From positions 1 through 57,942 of the forward strand of contig JAAUZH010000042.1 in the NCBI GenBank assembly GCA_014804675.1: a stretch of 57,942 nucleotides of DNA, given 5' to 3'. Below are positions 43,201 through 50,901 of this stretch, one piece after another. The position numbers were made by a program, and so were the translations under genes. Under the pieces are notes generated by a model. The model worked only from the letters and a program-made list of their open reading frames with translations, made no database searches and was not told the origin of the DNA. Source of the stretch: Lachnospiraceae bacterium (GTDB lineage: Bacteria; Bacillota; Clostridia; Lachnospirales; Lachnospiraceae). The first letter of the stretch is position 1. Every line of letters starts with the position of its first letter.

Positions 43201-46200
43201 TACGGCGCGGAGAGAATCATTTTTTGTATTATGTCCAGACGGAAAAATTAAGTGTTCAATATAGCAAGGAGATTGAAGCATGGCTAAAACTCTTAAGCAG
43301 TAAAATCAAACTGCAAAACAACGAATACCATGTGATTTTCTGCCCGAGTCATTTTAGCAATGCCGGTTTTTTGGAGTTGGTTAATCGTATTGTGTTTCAT
43401 GATGCTGCTATTCTTATCAGAGATGACGTGGATAAGGAGTACAGAAGCAATATTATGGCAAAGTATTCTAATATTTGTCTGATGTTTGAAAAATTGGAGC
43501 AAATGTCAGAGGAGGAAAAAATTATTAAGTTCTATTATGTAGATGATAGTATTGTAACAGGCAGAACTTTTTGGCGTTCCAAAAGTTTAGTAGAAGCAGT
43601 TGCAGCGTTGTATTCTAGTAATTATAAAAAAATAAAAGTGCATATATTTGAAAAAATATTTGTTCTTGTTGATAGGAATTCCTCGTATAGCAAAATGCAA
43701 TATTTGCGGTGCTGGGAGAAAGGAAGCAGCACCATAGAGGCAGTGGATGAGGATTATTTTGCCTTTAGAACACTGGCTATTTCTTCATTAAGAAATCATG
43801 GAGATTCCTGTGTGATTTGTAAATTAGAAAAAGAAGCTGAAATATTATATAGTACATCTTCTACATTAAAGATGTCTTCTTATTGGAAAAATGAAAAAGA
43901 AAAATTTAAAGTAAAGTCTTTAAAAAGTTATTTACAGGAAAATCAAGAAATAAATATAGAGAAAAAAGAAAGAGCTTATCGACGAATGGTTTGTACGCAT
44001 ACCGTTCATACTTATATCAATGAAAAGAATCATGGCAATCATAAGGACAAAGCGGTTCAAGGTATATTGCAATTGCTGCTGGTTGACTATATGCATCGGT
44101 CAGAGGCTGGTTATGAATATTTCTTATCCTATTTAAAAGTATTGTCAAGACCATTCATAGTTTTTAATAAATGTATGAAGCAGGCTGTCTTTGATATTTT
44201 GCTTTTGTTGGTAGAATGGCAGTTGACAGAAAAAGGCATGAAGGAGATATTATCTGTTGTTCAAGAAGAAAAGGGATATTTGTTAAAAGAAGATATTCAA
44301 AAACTAATATTGCTATTAGAGGAAAAAGTGTTAAGAAATGTTATTTCACTAAAAGACAAGAAAGATTTGCTCTTAGTGTTACTGAAGCAGTTGACGGAGC
44401 TAAAAAGTAATTATGTTATTAGGATAAAGAATATAAACAAAATAACAAAATATGTGGAACGTTTTTTAACTGAAGAAATCACCTTTTTCTATAAAAATTA
44501 TCTTCAACTGGTAAAGCAGCTGATAGGTGTAAATTCTGATACAAGTAAAAGCGCCTGGCTAGATTATATGCTTCATAACGAAAAAGAGTATGGCACAGAG
44601 GAAAAAATACCAATATTGCTGCCAAAACTGGTAAAAGAAAGAATGTACATAGAGAATACAAGGGTGTTATTGGATGGCATTAAAAAGTTATGTGATTTAT
44701 TTCCTTTTGACAATACATTTAAAGTGGATTTTTGTAATTTTAAGGACTGCGGTAGCGAGCTCGAGGTTGTAGAACAGGTCTCAAAAATACAAAATGCTTT
44801 AACGGATTATCAGTTTGGTAATTTTAAACAGGTATTGAAAGATTACCGATATATAAAAGAAGGAAAGGATAATCAGGCGGAGTTTTTAGAAGAAGGTAAA
44901 GTGGGAATATTAAGCAGTATGGTATTATTTCAGTTGCTTAATGAAGATTTAAATAAAGAAAAAAGAGAATCTGTAAAGCAGGAAGAAATATTGAAAAAAT
45001 GCCATTTTATTGTTGTTTTGATAAAAAATATTTTTCATGCAGATAGCGTGAAAATCGTAATGGAAACGGATGCGGAATATGATGAATGGATTAGCAAAAT
45101 ATGCAACGATTATAATGAGTTAGCTGATTGTTTTCAAAAGATAAATTCTAGTGAAAAAATAGAATATTTAAATATTTCTCCTCAGAAAGAATACATACTG
45201 TTGGCAGATAGCACATCTATAGGAAACCATATGCAGGAATTTGATTCAAAATTGGTTAGCCGCATGGAGAATTATAGAAGGAGCGAACAAAATGAAGGGT
45301 ATGGTTATGTGCTTAACTATACGGATCAGTATTTGGTCTGGGAGATGGAAGGAAGACAGGAGCATCCAATTTTTATTTATGCAGAATGGATAGAAAGGAA
45401 GACGGAGGAAAAGAGATTAAATAACGTAAGGAATGGTATGATGTTTCACTATTTGCTGAATGAGAAGATTTTTAGCGATAATGATGGCGGTCAATTGTAT
45501 GAGCTGATAACGAATAGCCGCGATTTAAGGATGAGCAATCGCTCTAAGGCAAATTCTCATACGAAGAATGATGTTCGACTAAAGCAATATGAGCAGGTCT
45601 GCGACGCGAAGAAGTATCAAAAATATTATCGCTGTAATGTACTGACACTTCTGGCAGATTTAAATGTAAGTGAGATATATAGGAAAAGCCTGAAAAAAGA
45701 CTATTATCTAGATAGTTGTAATGTAACGACAATAAAATGGGAGGCTGGAGATTCTATTTTTAATAAAGAGATTCCTTTTTACTGTACCAGAGGTAAGTTC
45801 CTTGAACCGTTGGAAATCCAAGTCCTGCCTGAAAAAAAGTTTGACGGAGACGAAGAAATAGGATACACAGATGAATTATTATGTTATAATGTTGCTAATG
45901 CAGGGAGAGAGGTTTATTTATTGCTGTATTCGTTAATACTTAATGCAGGAGTAGAAGGAAGAAGTAGTGTAACAGATGATAAAGTAAAAGTTTACCTGTC
46001 AAAAACAAAACAAGGCGACTTAAGGATGGCCAATCTTGCAGGTTGGGATAAAAGAAAAGCAGAAGAAATCAATAAAGAGTTGAAACATCCGCCGGCAAAT
46101 GAAGAAGATGGCATTTCTTTATGGAGCATGTCCCGATATATTAAAGGTATTATTTGTTCTATAATGCATGAGTCGTACAATAAACTAACAGAAAATATAG

Positions 46201-46418
46201 AACGTTGTAAAGCAAAGGATATTTTAGAATATAAAGGGAATATTGAAAAACTGCTTGGAAGTGATTTTGAAGTAAAAGCGGATTGGATTAAGTGCGGGGA
46301 GGAACTCTATTTTTCGCTGGAGATTCCCATATTAGCAGAAAGATATTGGAAATTCTTAAAATGTGATAATGCAGAACAGGTAGGAAAGGAAAAAGATGAA
46401 GAGATTAGTGCTGATTGA
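40296..46418 (+). CDS. Giant multidomain protein: two GHKL-ATPase-like and two phosphoribosyltransferase-like modules
   Basis: This 2040-residue protein has no membrane segment or signal peptide. Module 1 (about 270-440) looks like a histidine-kinase/Hsp90-type ATPase: N-box Glu294-Asn295 with His299 in MQLLENIVFHS, acidic box DYTDG (341-345) and glycine loop IGKHFGIRIFENII (Gly404, Gly408). Module 2 (about 700-900) is phosphoribosyltransferase-like with LYGYATYSEPLVFEIMN and VPIASTLKTNEKL (822-834). Module 3 (about 1005-1180) has the PRPP-binding signature YYVDDSIVTGRTF (Asp1083, Asp1084, Thr1088, Gly1089). It is followed by CVICKLEKEAEIL. Residues 1200-1850 are mainly helical. Module 4 (about 1865-1960) is a second ATPase-like part with LLLYSLILNAG (Asn1883) and DGISLWSMSRYI. 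There is no dimerisation/His-box helix typical of a kinase. It overlaps the next gene by 23 bases. Domain calls rest on motifs only; function is not known. Confidence 0.75.
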   Translation: MSKILIFLNEVKREEQLFHMTSNFIAKFSNEEKFEKKDVANFKSKIVEKDNIPSNLALMKYIENHRMEFKDINKPEKMYMGLNGFEVIFCVVLNMNILDDISELCDLILIKRYYKNLRIMFLFRGEQRDYFKVSHFFSTISKNDKFYNDVYYYLRQGGIQRLQKRAIGALTHFLPVQWVDTSLLNLFSSSITEYILPEEILKLLSNKADLQKISGNEILYGSMALLQQNKSCFPKESLKEIVDAFASMNILSWTFLTYSLREFSKKKNVIGMEQLYAFVRQMKLYANGCMQLLENIVFHSSAKEGIFSFRIYSGESEYILNKYDKNKSEDKGTFLEVIIADYTDGCKRCNIAQNFLAKMKDDGLRDLFFDFVPIDFFRGRLDEGRVERNRKRWISYYENRNNIGKHFGIRIFENIIKQSNGRFVLESHAGHESLQGESWKKVSGDKCLPGTKYTILLPIKELQKRLLRSEIGIDKDIDIEGTISKCLNYSIISEEIKDTNHIYTSQEEKETQINCLSNKIMEICEQKAPAVWYISAADWKSIHGELFCKAIMLTKLSTINLPHFVLYECGDDFINTCIHTTASVFQNNESVYALTVNEFQIALFAKDTYNEVILVPDNYGKTVWLNEQMNFSRNIIPNIVDTGTVNDTAKVKDIITEIIPYDVLCPVLNGENYKTLFEYYTKKIIEKDIQEKTFGCKINDTHMRLGSTIHVDLFYEAELLFGNKLFISRFAYLIVKDLADRLNGIQKITLYGYATYSEPLVFEIMNIIRKTFHVEDVDYAILEREMENRGDSHVDRIRYSHYMNSAQERKEYFKDRSIVCIVPIASTLKTNEKLINLFCNDNGENCINNILDHYVLVLVGPKGENNYWKIEQDNRIVGIKNVWKKIAPKFFVDVCLSYEEAMECRMCFPENVLYEKPLIEVNAASTIPNQAFGLYGKEDDVLHMPEWEEIEKEQGKLECLKDSMIYSHVRRGENHFLYYVQTEKLSVQYSKEIEAWLKLLSSKIKLQNNEYHVIFCPSHFSNAGFLELVNRIVFHDAAILIRDDVDKEYRSNIMAKYSNICLMFEKLEQMSEEEKIIKFYYVDDSIVTGRTFWRSKSLVEAVAALYSSNYKKIKVHIFEKIFVLVDRNSSYSKMQYLRCWEKGSSTIEAVDEDYFAFRTLAISSLRNHGDSCVICKLEKEAEILYSTSSTLKMSSYWKNEKEKFKVKSLKSYLQENQEINIEKKERAYRRMVCTHTVHTYINEKNHGNHKDKAVQGILQLLLVDYMHRSEAGYEYFLSYLKVLSRPFIVFNKCMKQAVFDILLLLVEWQLTEKGMKEILSVVQEEKGYLLKEDIQKLILLLEEKVLRNVISLKDKKDLLLVLLKQLTELKSNYVIRIKNINKITKYVERFLTEEITFFYKNYLQLVKQLIGVNSDTSKSAWLDYMLHNEKEYGTEEKIPILLPKLVKERMYIENTRVLLDGIKKLCDLFPFDNTFKVDFCNFKDCGSELEVVEQVSKIQNALTDYQFGNFKQVLKDYRYIKEGKDNQAEFLEEGKVGILSSMVLFQLLNEDLNKEKRESVKQEEILKKCHFIVVLIKNIFHADSVKIVMETDAEYDEWISKICNDYNELADCFQKINSSEKIEYLNISPQKEYILLADSTSIGNHMQEFDSKLVSRMENYRRSEQNEGYGYVLNYTDQYLVWEMEGRQEHPIFIYAEWIERKTEEKRLNNVRNGMMFHYLLNEKIFSDNDGGQLYELITNSRDLRMSNRSKANSHTKNDVRLKQYEQVCDAKKYQKYYRCNVLTLLADLNVSEIYRKSLKKDYYLDSCNVTTIKWEAGDSIFNKEIPFYCTRGKFLEPLEIQVLPEKKFDGDEEIGYTDELLCYNVANAGREVYLLLYSLILNAGVEGRSSVTDDKVKVYLSKTKQGDLRMANLAGWDKRKAEEINKELKHPPANEEDGISLWSMSRYIKGIICSIMHESYNKLTENIERCKAKDILEYKGNIEKLLGSDFEVKADWIKCGEELYFSLEIPILAERYWKFLKCDNAEQVGKEKDEEISAD

Positions 46419-46881
46419 AGATGCACCATGGCGTGCAAAGGAAAATTTGTTGCAACTAAAGAATAAAGGAGTAGAAATAGAAAAGATTTTCTTTTTTACA
46501 ATAAGTGAAAGTATGCCTGCTGAGTATAAAAAGGCCATAGAGCAGTTGGAAGAGGCATTGGAAACAGATATTGATAAGATTGGCATATCCGATTTTTATA
46601 GTACATTGGATCAGTATTATGGCAGGGATAATCTTTTTATGCTGTTTGACCTGAATCTGGATGAGGAAAGTAATTTTGGAGAAAGAATTAATGTGCGGTA
46701 TGCTAATAACAAGCCAGATAAAGGAAAAGGAAAAATTTGGTTTTATACTACGGGAGGAAAGGATTTGAAATCCATGCTGGTACAGAATTTTGCCAATCAA
46801 TATATAGATGTGATTGGATTTTATGACAATCAGTTATCCTGGAATGAGAATCAGATATTGCAGATTGCAGAGGAAGAGTAG
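46396..46881 (+). CDS. Receiver-like (response-regulator fold) protein
   Basis: This 161-residue single-domain protein starts inside the end of the giant gene (23-bp overlap), so expression is coupled. The pattern fits a REC fold: acidic pair Glu8-Asp9 in RLVLIEDAPWRAKENLLQ, candidate phosphoacceptor Asp85 in LFMLFDLNLDEES, and Thr118/Thr119 in IWFYTTGGKD. The conserved lysine of strand 5 is not evident in VIGFYDNQLSW. A long insertion (residues 38-75) separates strands 2 and 3. There is no DNA-binding output domain. It may be a partner or regulator of the ATPase-like modules next door. The fold call is inference from motif spacing. Confidence 0.65.
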   Translation: MKRLVLIEDAPWRAKENLLQLKNKGVEIEKIFFFTISESMPAEYKKAIEQLEEALETDIDKIGISDFYSTLDQYYGRDNLFMLFDLNLDEESNFGERINVRYANNKPDKGKGKIWFYTTGGKDLKSMLVQNFANQYIDVIGFYDNQLSWNENQILQIAEEE

Positions 46882-46895
46882 AGGAAAGGAAGGAT

Positions 46896-47984
46896 ATGGA
46901 GTTATACTATTATACTACAACTGAAACAATGAGATACATTTTAAGTGAAGGAAATATTTTTGCCACTAATATGAAGTACATGAATGATTCAGAGGAATAT
47001 TTGAATGGTTTAAAAGAAGTAAGAGATTATATTTTACATGCAGAAAATGAATTCAAAAGTTCCGCTGAGAAAAAGCTTTCGGAAGAAGTGTATCTGGATT
47101 GGAGAGAGCGGGAAGTGAATAGTTTTTCCATTTCATTTACGACGGCACGGGATTTACTCAGCCAGTGGTCCATGTATGCCAAAGAATCCGGTGTCAGTCT
47201 AAAAATGGAATTTGAGAATAAGGATTATAAGTTTCTGGCCTATAATGGTAAAGGAAAGAAATGCGTTAATTATCATATGCGGCCACAAGAAGTATATTAC
47301 TTTACGAAAGAAGTCTTGAGTGAAAGGGAGTATAACCAAACTGGGAAAAAAATTGTAGAAAAGATGAAGGAGCAATTCGAGCAAAAGGGGATGATGGATT
47401 ATGATGATAATATTATACAGCTTTGGCTTGGTATAGCTCCTTTTGTAAAGAGAGCGGATTTTGGTGCAGAAAAGGAATATCGTCTGGTGTTTGAGTTTAA
47501 TAATTCCAAATCATTTATTCCAAGAGTAGATTTTAGAAATGAAGGAAGCGTCATAAAACCGTATTTAGATATAAGCCTTAGAGAGGGGTGGCCGGTTACG
47601 GAGATTGTCGTAGGACCGGGATTTAATCAGAATGCTGTTTTTGATAGTATTTCTTATTTTTTAAGCAAGGGACAGATAAAGGTACCACCCATTTCATTAA
47701 GGAAGATGTCGGAAAGAATCCGGGAATATTTCCATAATATAGAAGAAGTGGCAGGCACCACCAAAAAGAATGAATTGTTAGATGAATGGGAAGAAAAGTA
47801 TAGTAATTTTGCAAAAGACAATCCGAAAAATGACAGAGATACTATAAAAAGCTTATATAATGAATTTAATGCGTTTATTGAAAGAAAAGGAAATGAGGGC
47901 ATGTTGCAGGGATACATAAGGAATAACTTTTTGTCTTTAAGTGGAATTATTCTGAGAAAGTCAAAGATTCCTTATATTTATTAA
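46896..47984 (+). CDS. DUF2971 family protein
   Basis: This 362-residue protein starts 14 bases after the receiver-like gene, so it is the third gene of the operon. The N-terminus YYYTTTETMRYILSEG, then IFATNMKYMNDSEEY, is the DUF2971 opening (a Tyr/Thr segment followed by an Asn-Asp-x-x-Glu motif). The next hallmark is FSISFTTARDLLSQWSMYAK, followed by SGVSLKMEF. The C-terminal 100 residues are charged and helical (MSERIREYFHNIEEV). DUF2971 has no established biochemical role. The opening resembles that of some ADP-ribosyltransferase-fold toxins such as DarT, which I note only as a hint. It could be the effector of the system. Confidence 0.8.
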   Translation: MELYYYTTTETMRYILSEGNIFATNMKYMNDSEEYLNGLKEVRDYILHAENEFKSSAEKKLSEEVYLDWREREVNSFSISFTTARDLLSQWSMYAKESGVSLKMEFENKDYKFLAYNGKGKKCVNYHMRPQEVYYFTKEVLSEREYNQTGKKIVEKMKEQFEQKGMMDYDDNIIQLWLGIAPFVKRADFGAEKEYRLVFEFNNSKSFIPRVDFRNEGSVIKPYLDISLREGWPVTEIVVGPGFNQNAVFDSISYFLSKGQIKVPPISLRKMSERIREYFHNIEEVAGTTKKNELLDEWEEKYSNFAKDNPKNDRDTIKSLYNEFNAFIERKGNEGMLQGYIRNNFLSLSGIILRKSKIPYIY

Positions 47985-48003
47985 CAGCTGAAAATGCCTG
48001 TAT

Positions 48004-49092
48004 CTAATCGCAGGAAAACTCCTCAATCAACCCAAACAGCTCCTCCCTGCTCCGTGGGATATAAATCCCCTCACAGGTCTCCTGAAGCTTCCCAAAATAC
48101 TCCTCATAATCACATTTTTCATTAAAGGAATCCCCGGCCAAGGGATACAAAAAGATAATCCTGCTTTTGCTGTGAAACAGCAATTTCCCCGAAACACATG
48201 CGGTAGAATAATAAGAAATCAACACTTTGTCTTCCAAAACACCATTAGCCATTGCTAACTCAAACGGGCAGGAATCTTCATAAATGGAAATCGTGCTATC
48301 AAATTTATCATAAGCGCCTCTCGGATGCGGCTTTACGATAAAATTGCTGCTTCCCGCCTTCTGACAGATTTCATAAATAAGGCTCTGATACGTTTCAGGA
48401 TTCCCCATGCCGTTAGCAGTCCCCTGGCCCAGGAACATAAACTTTTCAGGAAAATCCTTACTTTCAAAGGCAAAAATATTCTTAGCCATTTCAATGACCT
48501 TGCCAATGACTTCCGGAGTCTTTTCAATCCGAATCTTATCAAAGGAAATATCAGCTTCTGCCAGATATGGCTCAAACATATAAAGCTCATGCTCCATTTT
48601 GCGTATATCATAGCCTAAAAGCTTTTGATACAGCTTCTGGCCCATTTCCGTATTGATCAAGGAAACAGGAGCCTTGGTATAGCTGGCAAAACCATCTTCA
48701 AAACGGTGGAACCGCACGTTTCTGTTTTTGCGGATTAAAGTCTTTCCGATTTCTTTTACAATTTCATCCGGCACATGGGGAGAAGCATAATAGACATCCT
48801 CGTAATTGCCCAGTTTTCCAGTCATAATCTTTTTTGTGGTAGGATTATAAAGAAAGCTTTCCAAAAAGGTAACAGCAGCAGATTTATAAGGATTTTTGAT
48901 TTTTCTGCCATCAGCAAAAAGCACCTTATGAAAATAAGGATTTAAGCGGCCGCTTTTATAAACTTCTTCTAAATAAGGTGTCTTATCTGTTACGATTAAA
49001 TCAATCTGGCTGTCCGTTAAATAGATTTCTTTTAGAAACAAAAAGACCAGCAGATGATAGGTGGTGCTAACGATTCCCAATGCTCTTTTCAT
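48004..49092 (-). CDS. GT52-like glycosyltransferase (sialyltransferase/polysialyltransferase type)
   Basis: This 362-residue protein begins KRALGIVSTTYHLLVFLFLK and has FMFLGQGTANG and the diagnostic NFIVKPHPRGAY (HP motif that binds the CMP nucleotide in bacterial sialyltransferases). It then has VLISYYSTACVSGKLLF. The order matches glycosyltransferase family 52. With a flippase directly upstream in the same transcript (two bases between genes) it belongs to an exported-polysaccharide system. The donor may be a CMP-nonulosonate, which would link it to the NeuB-like enzyme at 12.4 kb. That is inference, since no neuA is present. Local base composition is clearly more GC-rich than the operon before it. 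Confidence 0.78.
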   Translation of the reverse strand: MKRALGIVSTTYHLLVFLFLKEIYLTDSQIDLIVTDKTPYLEEVYKSGRLNPYFHKVLFADGRKIKNPYKSAAVTFLESFLYNPTTKKIMTGKLGNYEDVYYASPHVPDEIVKEIGKTLIRKNRNVRFHRFEDGFASYTKAPVSLINTEMGQKLYQKLLGYDIRKMEHELYMFEPYLAEADISFDKIRIEKTPEVIGKVIEMAKNIFAFESKDFPEKFMFLGQGTANGMGNPETYQSLIYEICQKAGSSNFIVKPHPRGAYDKFDSTISIYEDSCPFELAMANGVLEDKVLISYYSTACVSGKLLFHSKSRIIFLYPLAGDSFNEKCDYEEYFGKLQETCEGIYIPRSREELFGLIEEFSCD

Positions 49093-49094
49093 AA

Positions 49095-50654
49095 TCAGCC
49101 TCTCTTTACAAAACGGAACACAGTATCTAACAGCATATTTCGCTCTTTTTTACCAAACAGAAAAATAAAATTGATAACTGCACCTGCTATGCCGCATAAA
49201 AGTACATCCAGAATCAGAATCAGCCAGTTGGTTGTGGAGATAACATGATTAAAGCCCATAAATACTAAAATCATGCCCAAACTTACGGCGATGTAACGAA
49301 ATATGGTAGGATAAAAGATAGTCTTTTTCAGTCCCAGGCAGTGCGCAGCATACATGGGGGTAAAGGTCATGTTTTTTATAATTCCAAGTATTGTAGAAAT
49401 GCCTACTATATAGTACATGCCGAAGGTAGCAGCCGTATCGGTGACTTCAATCAAAAGCAGGACTGTTCCGGCAGACAATACACCCATAATCAGGGTAACA
49501 ATGGAATTCCATTTCAGCTTGTTGACAACGGTGTATACATTAAATAGCGGGCTGATGGCTCCACCTACGATAGTTCCGAACATAGTAAGGAGAGTGAGCG
49601 CATAAATAATGGAAGGATCGTATAAGGATTGGGTTTTATTCAGCCATAAGGTGTAAAAGGAAACCCCAAAGGCTGCCATAAATGCCAGAGGAATATTGGC
49701 AAAAAAGCCTGTCAGCCGCATGGCGGAGGTCAGGTCTTCTGCCAGCTCCTTTCGGTCGTTTTTGGCAAAGCTGATTGTCAGAGAGGGGGTGAACACAGCG
49801 GAAATGGTCTCATAAAGCATATTGATGGCAGTCACCATGCTTTTGGAGGTTCCCACATATCCCATTTCCGTAGGTCCTATGGCAAGATTGGCAATCAAGG
49901 TGTCCAGACTGTTTGTAAGCAGCTGCCCGGTACGCATCACCGTATTCCAAATGCCGGCAGACAGGATTTCAATTACCTTCTTTATACGGAAATGCCTGCG
50001 GCTGATTTCGATGTCGGGAAGCAGTTTTCTTGTATAATAAATATAAGCAATTAGTAAATAGAGGGTGGAAGCCAGAGTTGCGATGCCCATGTAGCTTACC
50101 TTTATGGGCAGGAAATAAAACACCAGAATCAAAAGACCGCCTTTTAACACCTGGGATTCAATGGTGCGCATTGCCGTCAGATCTAATCGATTGGTAGCAA
50201 AGGTGGCTGTACTGAAGGTAGTGCTTATGATGGTTACCATGAAATTTAAGAAAATGGCGGCAAATAATACTTTTACGTCGCTGACCAGCTCTGGCGAAAT
50301 GTTAATTAATTTTTCTAAATAAAATACGATTATGGTAAGAGGTACAAAAAGAAAGCCGGCAATTGCCAGATTCGCATACATGACCGAATTAAAATACTGG
50401 TTAGCCCCCTCTATGTCCTTTTGGTGGATCTTAACCGTAATAAAGCGGCCGGCCATGGAGTTTAGCGCCATAGCGGCAATGGAGGCAAAATTTACGAACT
50501 GGTTTGCCATTTCCAAAAATCCATTTGCTTCAATTCCCAGGGAATTGATAAGCTTAGGAGCCAGAATAAAGCTTACTCCCATGCTGACCAGGCAGGAAAG
50601 CAGGCTTGCCATCATATTTATAACAATTTGTTTATTTTTGTTTGCATCTGACAT
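49095..50654 (-). CDS. Oligosaccharide flippase (Wzx/polysaccharide transporter family)
   Basis: This 519-residue integral membrane protein has some 12-14 hydrophobic helices. It starts after a short polar N-terminus with NMMASLLSCLVSMGVSFILA, followed by KLINSLGIEANGFLEMANQF, which is typical of the PST/MATE-like flippases that move undecaprenyl-linked glycans across the membrane. AAAGGA lies upstream of the ATG. A very good minus-strand sigma-A promoter is found 131-159 bases upstream. It is cotranscribed with the GT52-like gene. Confidence 0.88.
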   Translation of the reverse strand: MSDANKNKQIVINMMASLLSCLVSMGVSFILAPKLINSLGIEANGFLEMANQFVNFASIAAMALNSMAGRFITVKIHQKDIEGANQYFNSVMYANLAIAGFLFVPLTIIVFYLEKLINISPELVSDVKVLFAAIFLNFMVTIISTTFSTATFATNRLDLTAMRTIESQVLKGGLLILVFYFLPIKVSYMGIATLASTLYLLIAYIYYTRKLLPDIEISRRHFRIKKVIEILSAGIWNTVMRTGQLLTNSLDTLIANLAIGPTEMGYVGTSKSMVTAINMLYETISAVFTPSLTISFAKNDRKELAEDLTSAMRLTGFFANIPLAFMAAFGVSFYTLWLNKTQSLYDPSIIYALTLLTMFGTIVGGAISPLFNVYTVVNKLKWNSIVTLIMGVLSAGTVLLLIEVTDTAATFGMYYIVGISTILGIIKNMTFTPMYAAHCLGLKKTIFYPTIFRYIAVSLGMILVFMGFNHVISTTNWLILILDVLLCGIAGAVINFIFLFGKKERNMLLDTVFRFVKRG

Positions 50655-50784
50655 AATAAAAGAATCCTTTTTGGGCCTTCATGTTTTCCAAATATTGGGG
50701 AATACTAATTAAGATAAAGCTGCTGCATGAAAGGGAACGGTTCAGCCATGACATGATTTCTGCATGACTGCCTGTTGCAATCAG

Positions 50785-50813
50785 ATTATAGCACATTGAA
50801 AAATAACTGGCAA
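50785..50813 (-). promoter_or_regulatory. Sigma-A promoter for the flippase-GT52 operon
   Basis: On the minus strand TTGCCA (50813-50808), 17 bases, TATAAT (50790-50785). The leader would be about 125 bases. Confidence 0.72.
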
Positions 50814-50818
50814 ATAAT

Positions 50819-50847
50819 TTGACTACCCTATGAAGGAATGGTAAAAT
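50819..50847 (+). promoter_or_regulatory. Sigma-A promoter for the fdtB-fdtA-GT2 operon
   Basis: TTGACT (50819-50824), 17 bases, TAAAAT (50842-50847). Its -35 box is only five bases from the -35 box of the divergent promoter, so the two may share regulators or compete. Confidence 0.72.
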
Positions 50848-50901
50848 AAAACAGTATATCCTTTATTGTTAAAATTTAGAAATATAAGAGGAAGACAGAT
50901 T

